Shown: positions 1 through 7,448 of the stretch, in pieces | How positions within the stretch are numbered: position 1 is the first letter of the stretch | How the letters are laid out: each line of letters opens with the position of its first letter | Origin: Actinomycetes bacterium | GTDB lineage: Bacteria > Actinomycetota > Acidimicrobiia > Acidimicrobiales > Microtrichaceae | Direction of reading: 5' to 3' | DNA: 40,066 bases | NCBI GenBank assembly: GCA_030621865.1 | Contig: JAUXGW010000003.1 | Location: 1-40,066, forward strand | Translations under genes and position numbers: made by a program | Notes under the pieces: generated by a model | The model's input: only the letters and a program-made list of their open reading frames with translations | Told to the model about the DNA's origin: nothing | The model's database searches: none

Positions 1-755
1 TCGCGTTCGGGGGCGGCCAGATCCTCGCCAAGTGCTCCGGCGGGAGCGAGTTCGAACAAACCAGTTCCGAGTTCGCCCAGCACGTCGCCGATACCAAAGA
101 GTTCTGCCTCGGCCGCGAACGTGCCGGGTACCGGCTCTCCGTCGATTGCGGTGTGTGCAAGGGTGCGGCTGGTGGAGAATCCCAGCGCTCCAGCCAGAAT
201 CCCCTCCCGAACGATCGCTGCCATGGCTTCGATGTCGGCAGGTTCTGCGGGCTCGTTCGAAGCGCCACGATTCCCCATCACGTACGCGCGTACCGCACCG
301 TGGGGAACCTGCGTGCCGATGTCGATCATCTTGGCGACAGATTCGATCACGTCCAGGTACTCGGGGAAGCTCTCCCAGCCCCAGGTGATTCCGGCCGACA
401 GCGCCGCCCCCGGAATGTCCTCCACACCCTCCATCAATCCGATCAGCCATTCATGGCGTTCCGGGTGAACAGGGGCAAAACCCACGCCGCAGTTCCCCAT
501 GACCACGGTGGTCACTCCATGCCAGCACGAAGGAGAAAGAGTTGGATCCCAAGTGGCCTGACCGTCGTAGTGGGTATGAATATCCACAAATCCCGGAGTG
601 ACCAGCAGGCCATCGGCGTCGATGGTGCGTCTGGCGCCAACAAGGCGGCGACCCACTTCCATCACTCGGCCGGCGGTGATCCCGACATCGGCGACAGCGG
701 CCGGCGCACCGGTACCGTCCACCACTTTTCCGCCCCTGATCAACAGATCGAACAC
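1..755 (-). CDS. N-acyl-D-amino-acid deacylase-type amidohydrolase (3' end cut off by window)
   Basis: Metal-dependent hydrolase of the amidohydrolase superfamily, D-aminoacylase branch, predicted to cleave N-acyl groups from D-amino acids. Seen: an N-terminal beta-sandwich start (FDLLIRGGKVVDGTG), then the metal-binding HxH segment PGFVDIHTHYDGQATWDP, then NCGVGFAPV and LMEGVEDIPG, which are typical of this branch. About 251 residues are present; the C-terminal half, with the remaining metal ligands, lies outside the window. The start is taken as GTG at 755-753 because AGGGGAAG lies just upstream. The next gene upstream (thioesterase) ends 128 bases away, so co-transcription is possible but not tight. 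The exact substrate cannot be told from the sequence. Confidence 0.85.
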   Translation of the reverse strand, partial: MFDLLIRGGKVVDGTGAPAAVADVGITAGRVMEVGRRLVGARRTIDADGLLVTPGFVDIHTHYDGQATWDPTLSPSCWHGVTTVVMGNCGVGFAPVHPERHEWLIGLMEGVEDIPGAALSAGITWGWESFPEYLDVIESVAKMIDIGTQVPHGAVRAYVMGNRGASNEPAEPADIEAMAAIVREGILAGALGFSTSRTLAHTAIDGEPVPGTFAAEAELFGIGDVLGELGTGLFELAPAGALGEDLAAPER

Positions 756-883
756 TTTGACTTCCCCTGGGTAGAGCCGCGCGCAAGAACACCGAACGGA
801 GTTCCTGACATGCGCATGATACGCCTGCGGAAGCCGTGCTCCAGGGGACGCGGACTTGCGGACGTGGCTCTCCTGCGGTCAGT

Positions 884-1714
884 TCAGCCCGATCGAAGTT
901 GCCGGTTGTCCCGGAGGACGATTTCCTGGGCGACGGTGGCGATGTGCTGGTCGTCGAGCGAGTGCACGTGCCCCAAAGCCAGTCCTCGGCCCCCGACGAA
1001 AGTGTGACAGCTGAAATCGTGCATGTTCCACTGGTCAGCCCGACCGGGCCTGTGGAACCAGATCGTGTGATCAAGACTGGCGTTGACCATGACCTTCTCA
1101 ATCACCTTGGGGGCTTCGGTGCCGATCGGATGGGCTCGAATCACGGAGTCGGTGGGCAAGTCATCTGACACGAAAGCGAGCGCAGCAGCATGCACGAGAG
1201 GATCATCGGACAAATCACCCCGGGTGCGTATCCAGGCAGTGGCACGGCCCTCACCCAATCGATCGGACTCCGCGGGCGCTTCCTGATACGCCCTTTCGAA
1301 TTGAGGAGTCCAGGAATCGACTACGAGGGATTCCGGATCGCTGAGTTGTGGATCCAGCTGAATCGTCCCCAGGTCCACCGACCCTTCCTCGACCTGAAAC
1401 GATGCCTCCAAGTTGAGAATGACAGCACCGTTCTGGAGCGCGACCACCCGCCTTGTACTGAACGACCGGCCGTTGCGCAGTCTCTCCACCTCATAGCGAA
1501 CGGGCTCAGCCTGCTCACCACGACGAATGAAGTATGCCCGCAGGCTGTGAGGCTGCTTGTCGGCCTCCACTGTTCTGCCCGCAGCTACGAGGGCCTGCGC
1601 AACTATCTGGCCGCCGTAGAGCCCGCCCCAGGGATAGGCGGGACCGGATCCCACCATCACGTCCGCACCGTGGCTCGAGAGATCAAGGATCTCCGCCAGA
1701 GTCATCTCACCCAT
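884..1714 (-). CDS. tesB: Acyl-CoA thioesterase II (TesB family)
   Basis: Hydrolyses acyl-CoA to free fatty acid and CoA in the cytoplasm. The 276-residue product is a double hotdog protein. The N-terminal half carries GGLYGGQIVAQAL and SLRAYFIRRG; the C-terminal half carries LDHTIWFHRP, the HDFSCHTFVGGRGLA stretch and the end VASVAQE-like segment (here IATVAQEIVLR). All are hallmarks of TesB. ATG at 1714 is preferred because it overlaps the stop of the upstream LLM oxidoreductase as TGATG, which implies translational coupling. A longer reading frame upstream lies inside that neighbour. Pairing with an oxidoreductase suggests a role in lipid or CoA-ester catabolism, but no specific substrate is evident. 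Confidence 0.9.
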   Translation of the reverse strand: MGEMTLAEILDLSSHGADVMVGSGPAYPWGGLYGGQIVAQALVAAGRTVEADKQPHSLRAYFIRRGEQAEPVRYEVERLRNGRSFSTRRVVALQNGAVILNLEASFQVEEGSVDLGTIQLDPQLSDPESLVVDSWTPQFERAYQEAPAESDRLGEGRATAWIRTRGDLSDDPLVHAAALAFVSDDLPTDSVIRAHPIGTEAPKVIEKVMVNASLDHTIWFHRPGRADQWNMHDFSCHTFVGGRGLALGHVHSLDDQHIATVAQEIVLRDNRQLRSG

Positions 1715-2757
1715 CAATCCTTCGACCGGTCGGTGAGATCGGCGACCTGCGTGGCCACTTCGCCGAATCTCTCCATTGATTCGGCATCCGCCATCAGCGG
1801 GTTGGCGAAGTACAGGATCACGCGGCTGGCAAAAGCCGCATACCGCGCAACCAGGTTGGAGGCCAGGGAACTCCACTCGGCCTCCACCACGAAATTCGAG
1901 AGAATCTCGTCGGTGACAATCTCGGATTGCGCGGCCAGATCACCTCTCCGACCAGCCTCATTGAGGCGCATCCCGACACCCTCGTGGCCGAGTTGGTCAA
2001 AGATGAACGAGTAGTTGGGGGTGGACCCGTAGAAACCAACCTGCATTCTGGCAAGCTCGCGCCACTTCGCCTTCTCTTCATCGGAATCCCCGACCACCGT
2101 GAAACAGGGAACCAGCAGTTTGATCTCGCCCACATCGCGATCCGCTTCGAGGGCTCCGGCGCCGATGTTCTCCACAACGGTGCCGAGGTACGGCAGCGTG
2201 TTGAGCGGATGGACATGAACTCCATCGGCACAACGACCTGCCATCCGAAGCATCCAGGGGTTCACAGCGGCCACGTCTATCGGTGGTGGCTCCACCGAGT
2301 CCCCGCCCGGTGCCCAGGCCCGCGGCAAGAGATCAAAGTCCCAGAAGTCCCCGTGAAAATCGAGCTTCTCCCTCTGGGCAAACGCCGAAAAGATGGCTCG
2401 CAGCGCACCGACGTATTCCTCCAGACGCGGCCCCGGAGGATCAAAGGCCGCACTGTATCGTCTGACCACATGAGCCCGGACCTGAGCACCGAGACCCAGC
2501 CTGAATCGACCAGTGGTGGCTTCGGCCAGTTCCCAAGCCGCTCCTGCGGTAACCATGGGGCTTCGCGGAAACGCCACGGCCACGCCGGTGCTGATGTGTA
2601 GGTTGGGCTGCGCCAGGGCGATGGCCGCAGATGCCAGAAACGTGCTGCGAGAGGTCTCAGTGACGGTTACGCCACCGAACCCGTCACGAGCCAGTTCATC
2701 GGCAATGGGTCCCATCGTCTGGAGCGGGCTTGGCATGATCATTGCATCGATATCCAC
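1714..2757 (-). CDS. LLM-class flavin/F420-dependent oxidoreductase (TIGR03617-like)
   Basis: Luciferase-like monooxygenase fold enzyme of about 347 residues. The sequence resembles the actinobacterial F420-dependent subfamily: opening DIDAMIMPSPLQTMG, then TGVAVAFPRSPMV, then GRFRLGLGAQV with the adjoining HVVRRY, and ADGVHVHPLNT. These correspond to the TIM-barrel strands that hold the deazaflavin or flavin. GTG at 2757 was chosen because family members usually begin a few residues before the first strand; a longer GTG/ATG frame to 2793 is possible. Its stop is shared with the tesB start (TGATG). The gene diverges from the phosphatase at 2823, so the 65 bases between them must hold both promoters. 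Cofactor choice is by family resemblance; the substrate is unknown. Confidence 0.85.
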   Translation of the reverse strand: MDIDAMIMPSPLQTMGPIADELARDGFGGVTVTETSRSTFLASAAIALAQPNLHISTGVAVAFPRSPMVTAGAAWELAEATTGRFRLGLGAQVRAHVVRRYSAAFDPPGPRLEEYVGALRAIFSAFAQREKLDFHGDFWDFDLLPRAWAPGGDSVEPPPIDVAAVNPWMLRMAGRCADGVHVHPLNTLPYLGTVVENIGAGALEADRDVGEIKLLVPCFTVVGDSDEEKAKWRELARMQVGFYGSTPNYSFIFDQLGHEGVGMRLNEAGRRGDLAAQSEIVTDEILSNFVVEAEWSSLASNLVARYAAFASRVILYFANPLMADAESMERFGEVATQVADLTDRSKD

Positions 2758-2822
2758 GCCTGAGCTTCTACCAGCAATCGGCTGCACTCGCATCCCTGAC
2801 GACCATAGGAATCATCACAACC

Positions 2823-3662
2823 ATGAACAACATCGATCCTGACCTGGTTGCAGCGGCCGTGGAGTGGGCGAGGGAAGCGGGTGCCCTCACACTGGACTAC
2901 TTCCGATCCACGGACCTGGCGGTGCAACACAAACAAGACGGTTCACCCGTGACCGAGGCCGACCTGACCGCAGAACTCCTGCTCCGGGATCGTGTGCAGG
3001 CACACTGTCCGGACGATTCGATCATCGGCGAGGAAGGCGAAAACGTCGTTGGATCCAGCGGCCGGACCTGGGTGATGGATCCCATCGACGGAACCTTGGC
3101 GTTCACCGCGGGGGTCGGCACCTATTCGAACCTGCTCTACCTGCAGGATGAGGACGGCCCAGCAATCGGAGTGATCAATCTTCCGGCGCTCGGAGAGACC
3201 GTGTGGGCCGTACGAGGCGAGGGTTGCCGCTTCAACGGCGAACCCTGCGTCGTTCGGTCGAAGAACATTCCGCCGGAAGACGCCTCACACTCCGCGGATG
3301 CAGGCTCCACGAATTTCGCCGAACTCACTGGTTCGACTCTCTGCATCTCCGGGTTCCACACATGGAACGCGGACCGATTCGACCGCGTCAACAATTCCGG
3401 AGTGTCGCTACGAACCTGGGGAGACGCCTACGGTTACGCACTGGTGGCCACCGGCCGCGCCGACGCCATGTACGACCCGCTCCTCGAGTGGTGGGATCTG
3501 GCGGCGGTGAACCTGGTGGTCAAGGAGGCGGGCGGAGTTGTCACCCGGGCGGATGGCAACCCGAACGTCGAGGAGCCGACCCGCGAACGTGCTTACCCAT
3601 ACTCGGCCATAGCCACCGGTGACGGTCATCACGAGAGTTGGGTGAGTCTCCTCAACGACTGA
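2823..3662 (+). CDS. Inositol monophosphatase-family phosphatase, possibly histidinol-phosphatase (HisN type)
   Basis: Mg2+-dependent phosphomonoesterase of 279 residues. Visible metal-site motifs are the glutamate of IIGEEGEN, the WVMDPIDGT signature followed by LAFTAGVGTYS, and the C-terminal LLEWWDLAAVNLVVKEAGG, where the last metal-binding aspartate lies. In Actinomycetota this subfamily often supplies histidinol-phosphatase, but inositol-1-phosphatase or PAP phosphatase activity cannot be excluded. ATG at 2823 is the first start that fits the family; upstream codons in frame would overlap the divergent gene. No his genes are nearby, so context does not settle the substrate. Confidence 0.85.
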   Translation: MNNIDPDLVAAAVEWAREAGALTLDYFRSTDLAVQHKQDGSPVTEADLTAELLLRDRVQAHCPDDSIIGEEGENVVGSSGRTWVMDPIDGTLAFTAGVGTYSNLLYLQDEDGPAIGVINLPALGETVWAVRGEGCRFNGEPCVVRSKNIPPEDASHSADAGSTNFAELTGSTLCISGFHTWNADRFDRVNNSGVSLRTWGDAYGYALVATGRADAMYDPLLEWWDLAAVNLVVKEAGGVVTRADGNPNVEEPTRERAYPYSAIATGDGHHESWVSLLND

Positions 3663-3685
3663 GACTTCTGAAGGACTGAGACTTC
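3657..3685. repeat. 12-bp direct repeat at the convergent gene ends
   Basis: GACTGAGACTTC occurs at 3657-3668 and again at 3674-3685. It spans the stop codon of the phosphatase and the stop codon of the converging sigma-factor gene. It is probably a small duplication. No hairpin with a T-run is visible here, so no terminator is called. Confidence 0.6.
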
Positions 3686-4685
3686 ACAAACTGTCCACCA
3701 GCCGACCGACTTCGGCGAGAAAGGCCTCATCCGAATCCGGATCGGGCACTTCGCTGATTCGATGCGACCAGTTTTCAGACCGGCGAATCCTGGCGGCATA
3801 GCCAGCGCGCCGGCGTTCGACCAACCCGGACGGATTCGAGGGTCCGGAACTCCGGTACTGAGTCTCGATCCCTCGACGAAGGCTCTCGAGAGCCTCGGTT
3901 CGCATCTGGGAAATCCTGGATTCGGTTACTCCGAGGAACCTGGCCAGATCTTCGCTTGTACGTCCCTCGATGAAGTAGCCGAGGATGATCAGGCGTTGGC
4001 GTTCGGGCAGGCACGCCACCGCCTCACGAAGATACGCCTTCAGTTCTCGATCCTCGAGTTCCACAGCAGGTTCGGGGCCGGCGTCTGCGAGCAGGTCAGC
4101 CACTGTCATGTCATCGTCGGTGCCGCTGGAAATCGTGTGCTCGAACGCCAACACCACTGACCGGAAGATCCGGTCACGCAACTTGTGCAGTTCATGTGTA
4201 TCCATCCCCAGAGCCTCGGCTGTCTCGTCCAAGCTAGGTACCCGCCCCAGCCTTCCCGCCAGTTGCTGCTCGGCAGAATCGAGGCGGCGGGCAAGGTTTC
4301 GCACGGATCTGGGCGCCCAGTCCGCGGCGCGCACCGCATCGATGATCGCTCCCCTGATGCGTTGTGCTGCGAAACGGTTGAACGGCACGCCCCGACTTCC
4401 TTCGTAGCGTTGCGCCGCCTCCACCAAGCCCAAGGCACCGGCGTCGATCAGTTCGTCACGATCTACGTGACGAGGAAAGTGTCCGGCAACCTGAAAGACC
4501 ACATGGTTGACCAACGGAAGGTGCGCTTCCACCAGGCGCGACATTGCTTCCGGTGACACGGCTTCCGGCGACACTGCTTCGGGCGATATGGCCTTTCCCG
4601 ATTGCGGTCGCCGCGACTCGAGCGACGAAGTGTTTTCGGACCGGGACGGTGGTGAATTCCTGTCGGCCTTCTGCCTCTTGCTCAT
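3684..4685 (-). CDS. WhiG/FliA-type RNA polymerase sigma factor
   Basis: Sigma-70 family factor of 333 residues with the group 3 (FliA/WhiG) layout. Region 2 runs from LPLVNHVVFQVAGHFPRHVD through DELIDAGALGLVEAAQRY, FNRFAAQRIRGAIIDAVR and WAPRSVR. Region 3 contains the LGRVPSLDETAEALGM helix. Region 4 is the ERQRLIILGYFIEGRTSEDLA helix-turn-helix followed by LGVTESRISQMR. There is an N-terminal disordered tail of about 60 residues with a fivefold-residue repeat (SPEAV), and a C-terminal extension of about 65 residues beyond region 4. ATG at 4685 follows an AGGGA ribosome site. No flagellar genes are in view. In Streptomyces WhiG controls sporulation; the regulon here is unknown. Confidence 0.9.
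   Translation of the reverse strand: MSKRQKADRNSPPSRSENTSSLESRRPQSGKAISPEAVSPEAVSPEAMSRLVEAHLPLVNHVVFQVAGHFPRHVDRDELIDAGALGLVEAAQRYEGSRGVPFNRFAAQRIRGAIIDAVRAADWAPRSVRNLARRLDSAEQQLAGRLGRVPSLDETAEALGMDTHELHKLRDRIFRSVVLAFEHTISSGTDDDMTVADLLADAGPEPAVELEDRELKAYLREAVACLPERQRLIILGYFIEGRTSEDLARFLGVTESRISQMRTEALESLRRGIETQYRSSGPSNPSGLVERRRAGYAARIRRSENWSHRISEVPDPDSDEAFLAEVGRLVDSL
4546..4590. repeat. Three in-frame 15-bp tandem units in the sigma-factor gene
   Basis: Units 4546-4560, 4561-4575 and 4576-4590 share the core GCTTCCGGYGAYA. On the coding strand they encode three copies of a Ser-Pro-Glu-Ala-containing pentapeptide just before sigma region 2. The copies differ at a few positions, so this is not a recent perfect duplication. 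Confidence 0.85.
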
Positions 4686-4842
4686 TCTGGGTCCCTGCTT
4701 GTGTATCCCAGTACATCGACGCGCGCGACCCAACTCCTTTAGGGAAAGTTTGCAGAGATCCCCCGATTCCCGTCTACCGAAATTGGGCCTATCGGTATTG
4801 GACCCATCGTCGGGTAATCCCGAAATGCGATGAAACGGCGCT

Positions 4843-5856
4843 TCAGGCCGCTGACCCAATGAACTCCGCCACACGGATTCCGCGCTGGCGTAGTCGGCTG
4901 AGCACTGTTTCCGGCGAATCCCAAGCCGCGAGACCATGTGCACCCAACGGTGCTTCACCACATTCGATTCCCACAACCACTTCAGCCAGAACGGCGGCCG
5001 CAGCCTGTGCCGGCCGGTCCAGTGCACCGAACACGTATGTGGCGCTCACACCGCCTCGAAAGCCTCGAAGTTCGACGCGACACGCACCTACGCCACCGTC
5101 ACCGGGTGAGTGCAGCAGATGTGGAAGAGGCAACGCCAGTCGGTCCTTCCGACTCATCGCCATCCTCACTGACACCCGATTCAAGGCAGGGAACTCTCGC
5201 ACGATCAATTGAGGTTCGGCCGAGGCGACCCTGTAACAATCCTTTGCTCCGATCGGGTCCGGGAACCAGCAGAGTTCACGTCCCGAGCCAGACGCCGCCG
5301 CCACCCAGCGACCATTCCGCCACTCTTCGGTGGTCAATCTGGTCGAGCGCACACGTTGCTTCGCGCATTGCGGTCCACCCGTGCCGATTCGTGCCAAATG
5401 AATTTCGTCCAACAGATCGAACCTTCTGGATCCGAGTGAACTCAACAAACAGGTGAGACCCGGCGAAAAGGCCGCTCCCACAACGAGTGACAGCCGACGA
5501 TCTGCAGCCAGCTCGTGAAGCCGCAGCAGATCCCTGACCTCATCGGGATCATCGCTGGGTGAAACCACGTTCTTTCCGCTCAGCAGCGCCGCTCGGGCCA
5601 GTTCCGCTTGTCCGCCGGTTTCACCGGCAAACACAAGCGTGGAAACCGAATCGTCCATCTCGTTGATTGCCTGCGTGAAGGTGTCACACGCAATGCGGGA
5701 CACGCGAGGTCTTGCGGACGATCTACCCAAACCTTCCCCACGGCGCGAATACACCAAGACGTCCCGGTCATCGCCGATGGCCAGTTCACGACCCAGGCGA
5801 CCGCCGACCGAGCCCGCACCCAGGATCGCCGTGCACGACTCGCCGGCCTCGCTCAT
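4843..5856 (-). CDS. NAD(P)-binding Rossmann-fold oxidoreductase-like protein (saccharopine dehydrogenase / DapB-like)
   Basis: Putative oxidoreductase of 337 residues. The N-terminus has the dinucleotide-binding motif AILGAGSVGGRLGRELA followed by strands typical of a Rossmann fold. The middle carries LARAALLSGKNVVSPSDD, which resembles the segment after the cofactor domain in homoserine, saccharopine and dihydrodipicolinate reductases, and AAFSPGLTCLL, reminiscent of the saccharopine-dehydrogenase-like family. No substrate motif is recognised. The start ATG at 5856 overlaps the stop of the small membrane protein upstream (ATGA), implying coupled translation. Upstream of it lies a tRNA in the same orientation. 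Confidence 0.65.
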   Translation of the reverse strand: MSEAGESCTAILGAGSVGGRLGRELAIGDDRDVLVYSRRGEGLGRSSARPRVSRIACDTFTQAINEMDDSVSTLVFAGETGGQAELARAALLSGKNVVSPSDDPDEVRDLLRLHELAADRRLSLVVGAAFSPGLTCLLSSLGSRRFDLLDEIHLARIGTGGPQCAKQRVRSTRLTTEEWRNGRWVAAASGSGRELCWFPDPIGAKDCYRVASAEPQLIVREFPALNRVSVRMAMSRKDRLALPLPHLLHSPGDGGVGACRVELRGFRGGVSATYVFGALDRPAQAAAAVLAEVVVGIECGEAPLGAHGLAAWDSPETVLSRLRQRGIRVAEFIGSAA

Positions 5857-6038
5857 GAGGGAATTGTTTCGTTGGCCTGGCGAGCAGTTGAATCCCGGCT
5901 CCCGAACCCGGCCAGGCGGGCATCATCCAGTTCTTCCCATCCACCGGATTGTGGCGTGATGCTCCCGTGGCCCCGCATCCGTGCGACGGCGGCTGCAACA
6001 GCCCCGATGCCGATCGCTATGGCCAGGCGCCTCAACAC
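5853..6038 (-). CDS. Small putative membrane protein, 61 residues, function unknown
   Basis: Not recognised. The first 16-18 residues are hydrophobic and glycine/alanine rich (RRLAIAIGIGAVAAAVAR), which would make one membrane segment or anchor. They are followed by a polar tail containing GWEELDDARLAG. Support for it being real: a GTG start at 6038 with GAGG eight bases upstream, and a stop that overlaps the ATG of the following dehydrogenase-like gene as ATGA. It could be a membrane anchor or partner for that enzyme (inference). Confidence 0.6.
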   Translation of the reverse strand: MLRRLAIAIGIGAVAAAVARMRGHGSITPQSGGWEELDDARLAGFGSRDSTARQANETIPS

Positions 6039-6107
6039 GGTGGAAACCTCAAGATCGAAACCTCAACGGGTCGGAATCACCCGGACACGGGCACTCTCGG
6101 AGCATCT

Positions 6108-6146
6108 GGCGAGAATACTCGGCTACTGATGGCGAGAATACCCGGC
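6108..6146. repeat. 16-bp near-perfect direct repeat upstream of the small membrane gene
   Basis: GGCGAGAATACTCGGC at 6108-6123 recurs with one change at 6131-6146, a period of 23 bases. It lies between the 3' end of tRNA-Ile and the small membrane gene. It may be a regulator site or a simple duplication; nothing further can be read from it. Confidence 0.6.
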
Positions 6147-6183
6147 AACGATCGCGTGAACATCCGGGAATGAACATTGGCAG

Positions 6184-6257
<74 letters not shown>

Positions 6258-6301
6258 GCGGACCGCTCCAAATCTCAGCGAATCGACAGAATACTTGGTG
6301 T

Positions 6302-6940
6302 TCACTCCCGGGGCGAAAGTGGCTCCAGGACCGGGCGCGCAGTTTCTTCCTCGATCACGGAGATCCAGACGCCGCCGATGATGTCGCTGATCAGGTTGAA
6401 CACCAGGCAGAACACCACGGACATGGCTGCGAACCCCAGACAGCCGAGCAACGACAGCAATGCAAACTGTCGAAACAGGATTTCTCCATCAAGGGTCCAG
6501 TCTTCAAGGTCAAGGGTTTGATTGATGAAATCCTCGAGGCTGTCGAGGGCTCCGGTGTTGTTCGCAACCGACCAGATGATCACCGAGGCAACAACCAGAA
6601 TGATCCAGAGGCACAAACTCAGCAGAACCGCCAGCTTCAACACCGACCACGGGTCGATGTGCCGAACGAGTCGACGAACCTTGCGTGCCTCGAAGCGTTG
6701 CCGTCGATACCCCAGCATCCGCCGGGGCGATCCGGTCCTGCTCCCCGATCTGCCACTCCCCGATTTGGTGCTCTCCGGTTTCCCGCCGGCCGAATTGGTG
6801 CTCTCCGATTTGGTGCTCTCGGATTTGACTGGTGAATCCGACCGTTCGGATTCGGCCGCGGTCGTCGAGGGGTCATCGGCCACGGTCGTCGGCTCGTCGT
6901 CGGAAGCGGATTCTGGATCGTCTGTCACGGAGGAGGTCAT
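6302..6940 (-). CDS. DUF3566 membrane protein
   Basis: Ortholog by position and sequence of the actinobacterial transmembrane protein that follows gyrA (Rv0007 type). The 212-residue product has a long, low-complexity N-terminal half rich in Ser, Asp, Glu, Lys and Thr. The C-terminal DUF3566 domain has the basic RKVRRLVRHIDPWSVLKLAV entry, a first membrane helix (LSLCLWIILVVASVIIWSVA) and a second (LLSLLGCLGFAAMSVVFC) separated by a DLEDWTLDG loop. ATG at 6940 was chosen; a longer GTG frame reaches 6958 and beyond, but no ribosome site clearly decides. Function is unknown; its linkage with gyrase genes is conserved across the phylum. Confidence 0.85.
   Translation of the reverse strand: MTSSVTDDPESASDDEPTTVADDPSTTAAESERSDSPVKSESTKSESTNSAGGKPESTKSGSGRSGSRTGSPRRMLGYRRQRFEARKVRRLVRHIDPWSVLKLAVLLSLCLWIILVVASVIIWSVANNTGALDSLEDFINQTLDLEDWTLDGEILFRQFALLSLLGCLGFAAMSVVFCLVFNLISDIIGGVWISVIEEETARPVLEPLSPRE
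6762..6821. repeat. Four in-frame 15-bp units in the DUF3566 gene
   Basis: Units start at 6762, 6777, 6792 and 6807. Three share GATTTGGTGCTCTCC with one or two changes; the unit at 6777 is diverged. They encode Lys-Ser-Glu-Ser-Thr pentapeptides in the disordered N-terminal half. Confidence 0.8.
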
Positions 6941-7061
6941 GGAATAATTGGCCCACACGGAGGATGTGGCCTCAGGGCTCTGATCGGCAAACCTACCACC
7001 GCGCCCGGTTGCATCCGGAAGTCTTCGGAGCGGGACGGCGGGAAGGACAGGTCGAGGTGAC

Positions 7062-7448
7062 TCACCCTGATTCGAGCCTCGCGGCAGACTCCGCCGTGAT
7101 CCGCTCCCGAACGACACTCACCGACCAGACACCTCCGACCTGCTTCAACGCAATCACCTCGGCCCGGTTGGCCTCCGCCACCGCGCTCGCCACATCCGTG
7201 CCACCGGTGGCGGCAGCCAGGGCAGTGACGTCGGCCACCGCTGACGCGCGCCGGTGCGACACAAGGGCGGCTCCGACGCGGGTCGTTGCCACACAAGTCA
7301 CAACAGCGAGTGCAATCACCACCAGCGTGACCACGGTGACAGAACCGCCCTGATTGGGGACTCTCTCATCGGGAACCCGGTGACTCGGGATCTCGCGATC
7401 GGGTCCGCCCTGAGTGCGGATCGGGATTCGAATCAACTTGGGATTCAA
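7062..7448 (-). CDS. TadE-like pseudopilin-type membrane protein
   Basis: Protein of up to 128 residues with one hydrophobic segment (VTVVTLVVIALAVVTCVATT) directly after a QGGS motif and followed by HRRASAVADVTALAAA. This is the pattern of the actinobacterial TadE-like proteins seen near helicase/secretion (Tad-like) loci. No tad, flp or secretion ATPase genes are nearby, so it looks like an orphan. The frame used here starts at TTG 7448 and overlaps the gyrA stop as TTGA. Internal GTG codons nearer the QGGS motif are credible alternatives because no good ribosome site precedes the TTG. Confidence 0.6.
   Translation of the reverse strand: MNPKLIRIPIRTQGGPDREIPSHRVPDERVPNQGGSVTVVTLVVIALAVVTCVATTRVGAALVSHRRASAVADVTALAAATGGTDVASAVAEANRAEVIALKQVGGVWSVSVVRERITAESAARLESG

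Noticed and set aside
6039-6183. Possible tRNA-Ala after tRNA-Ile, as in mycobacteria
   Set aside because: No cloverleaf or GGGGCC-type acceptor stem was found; only short direct repeats are present.
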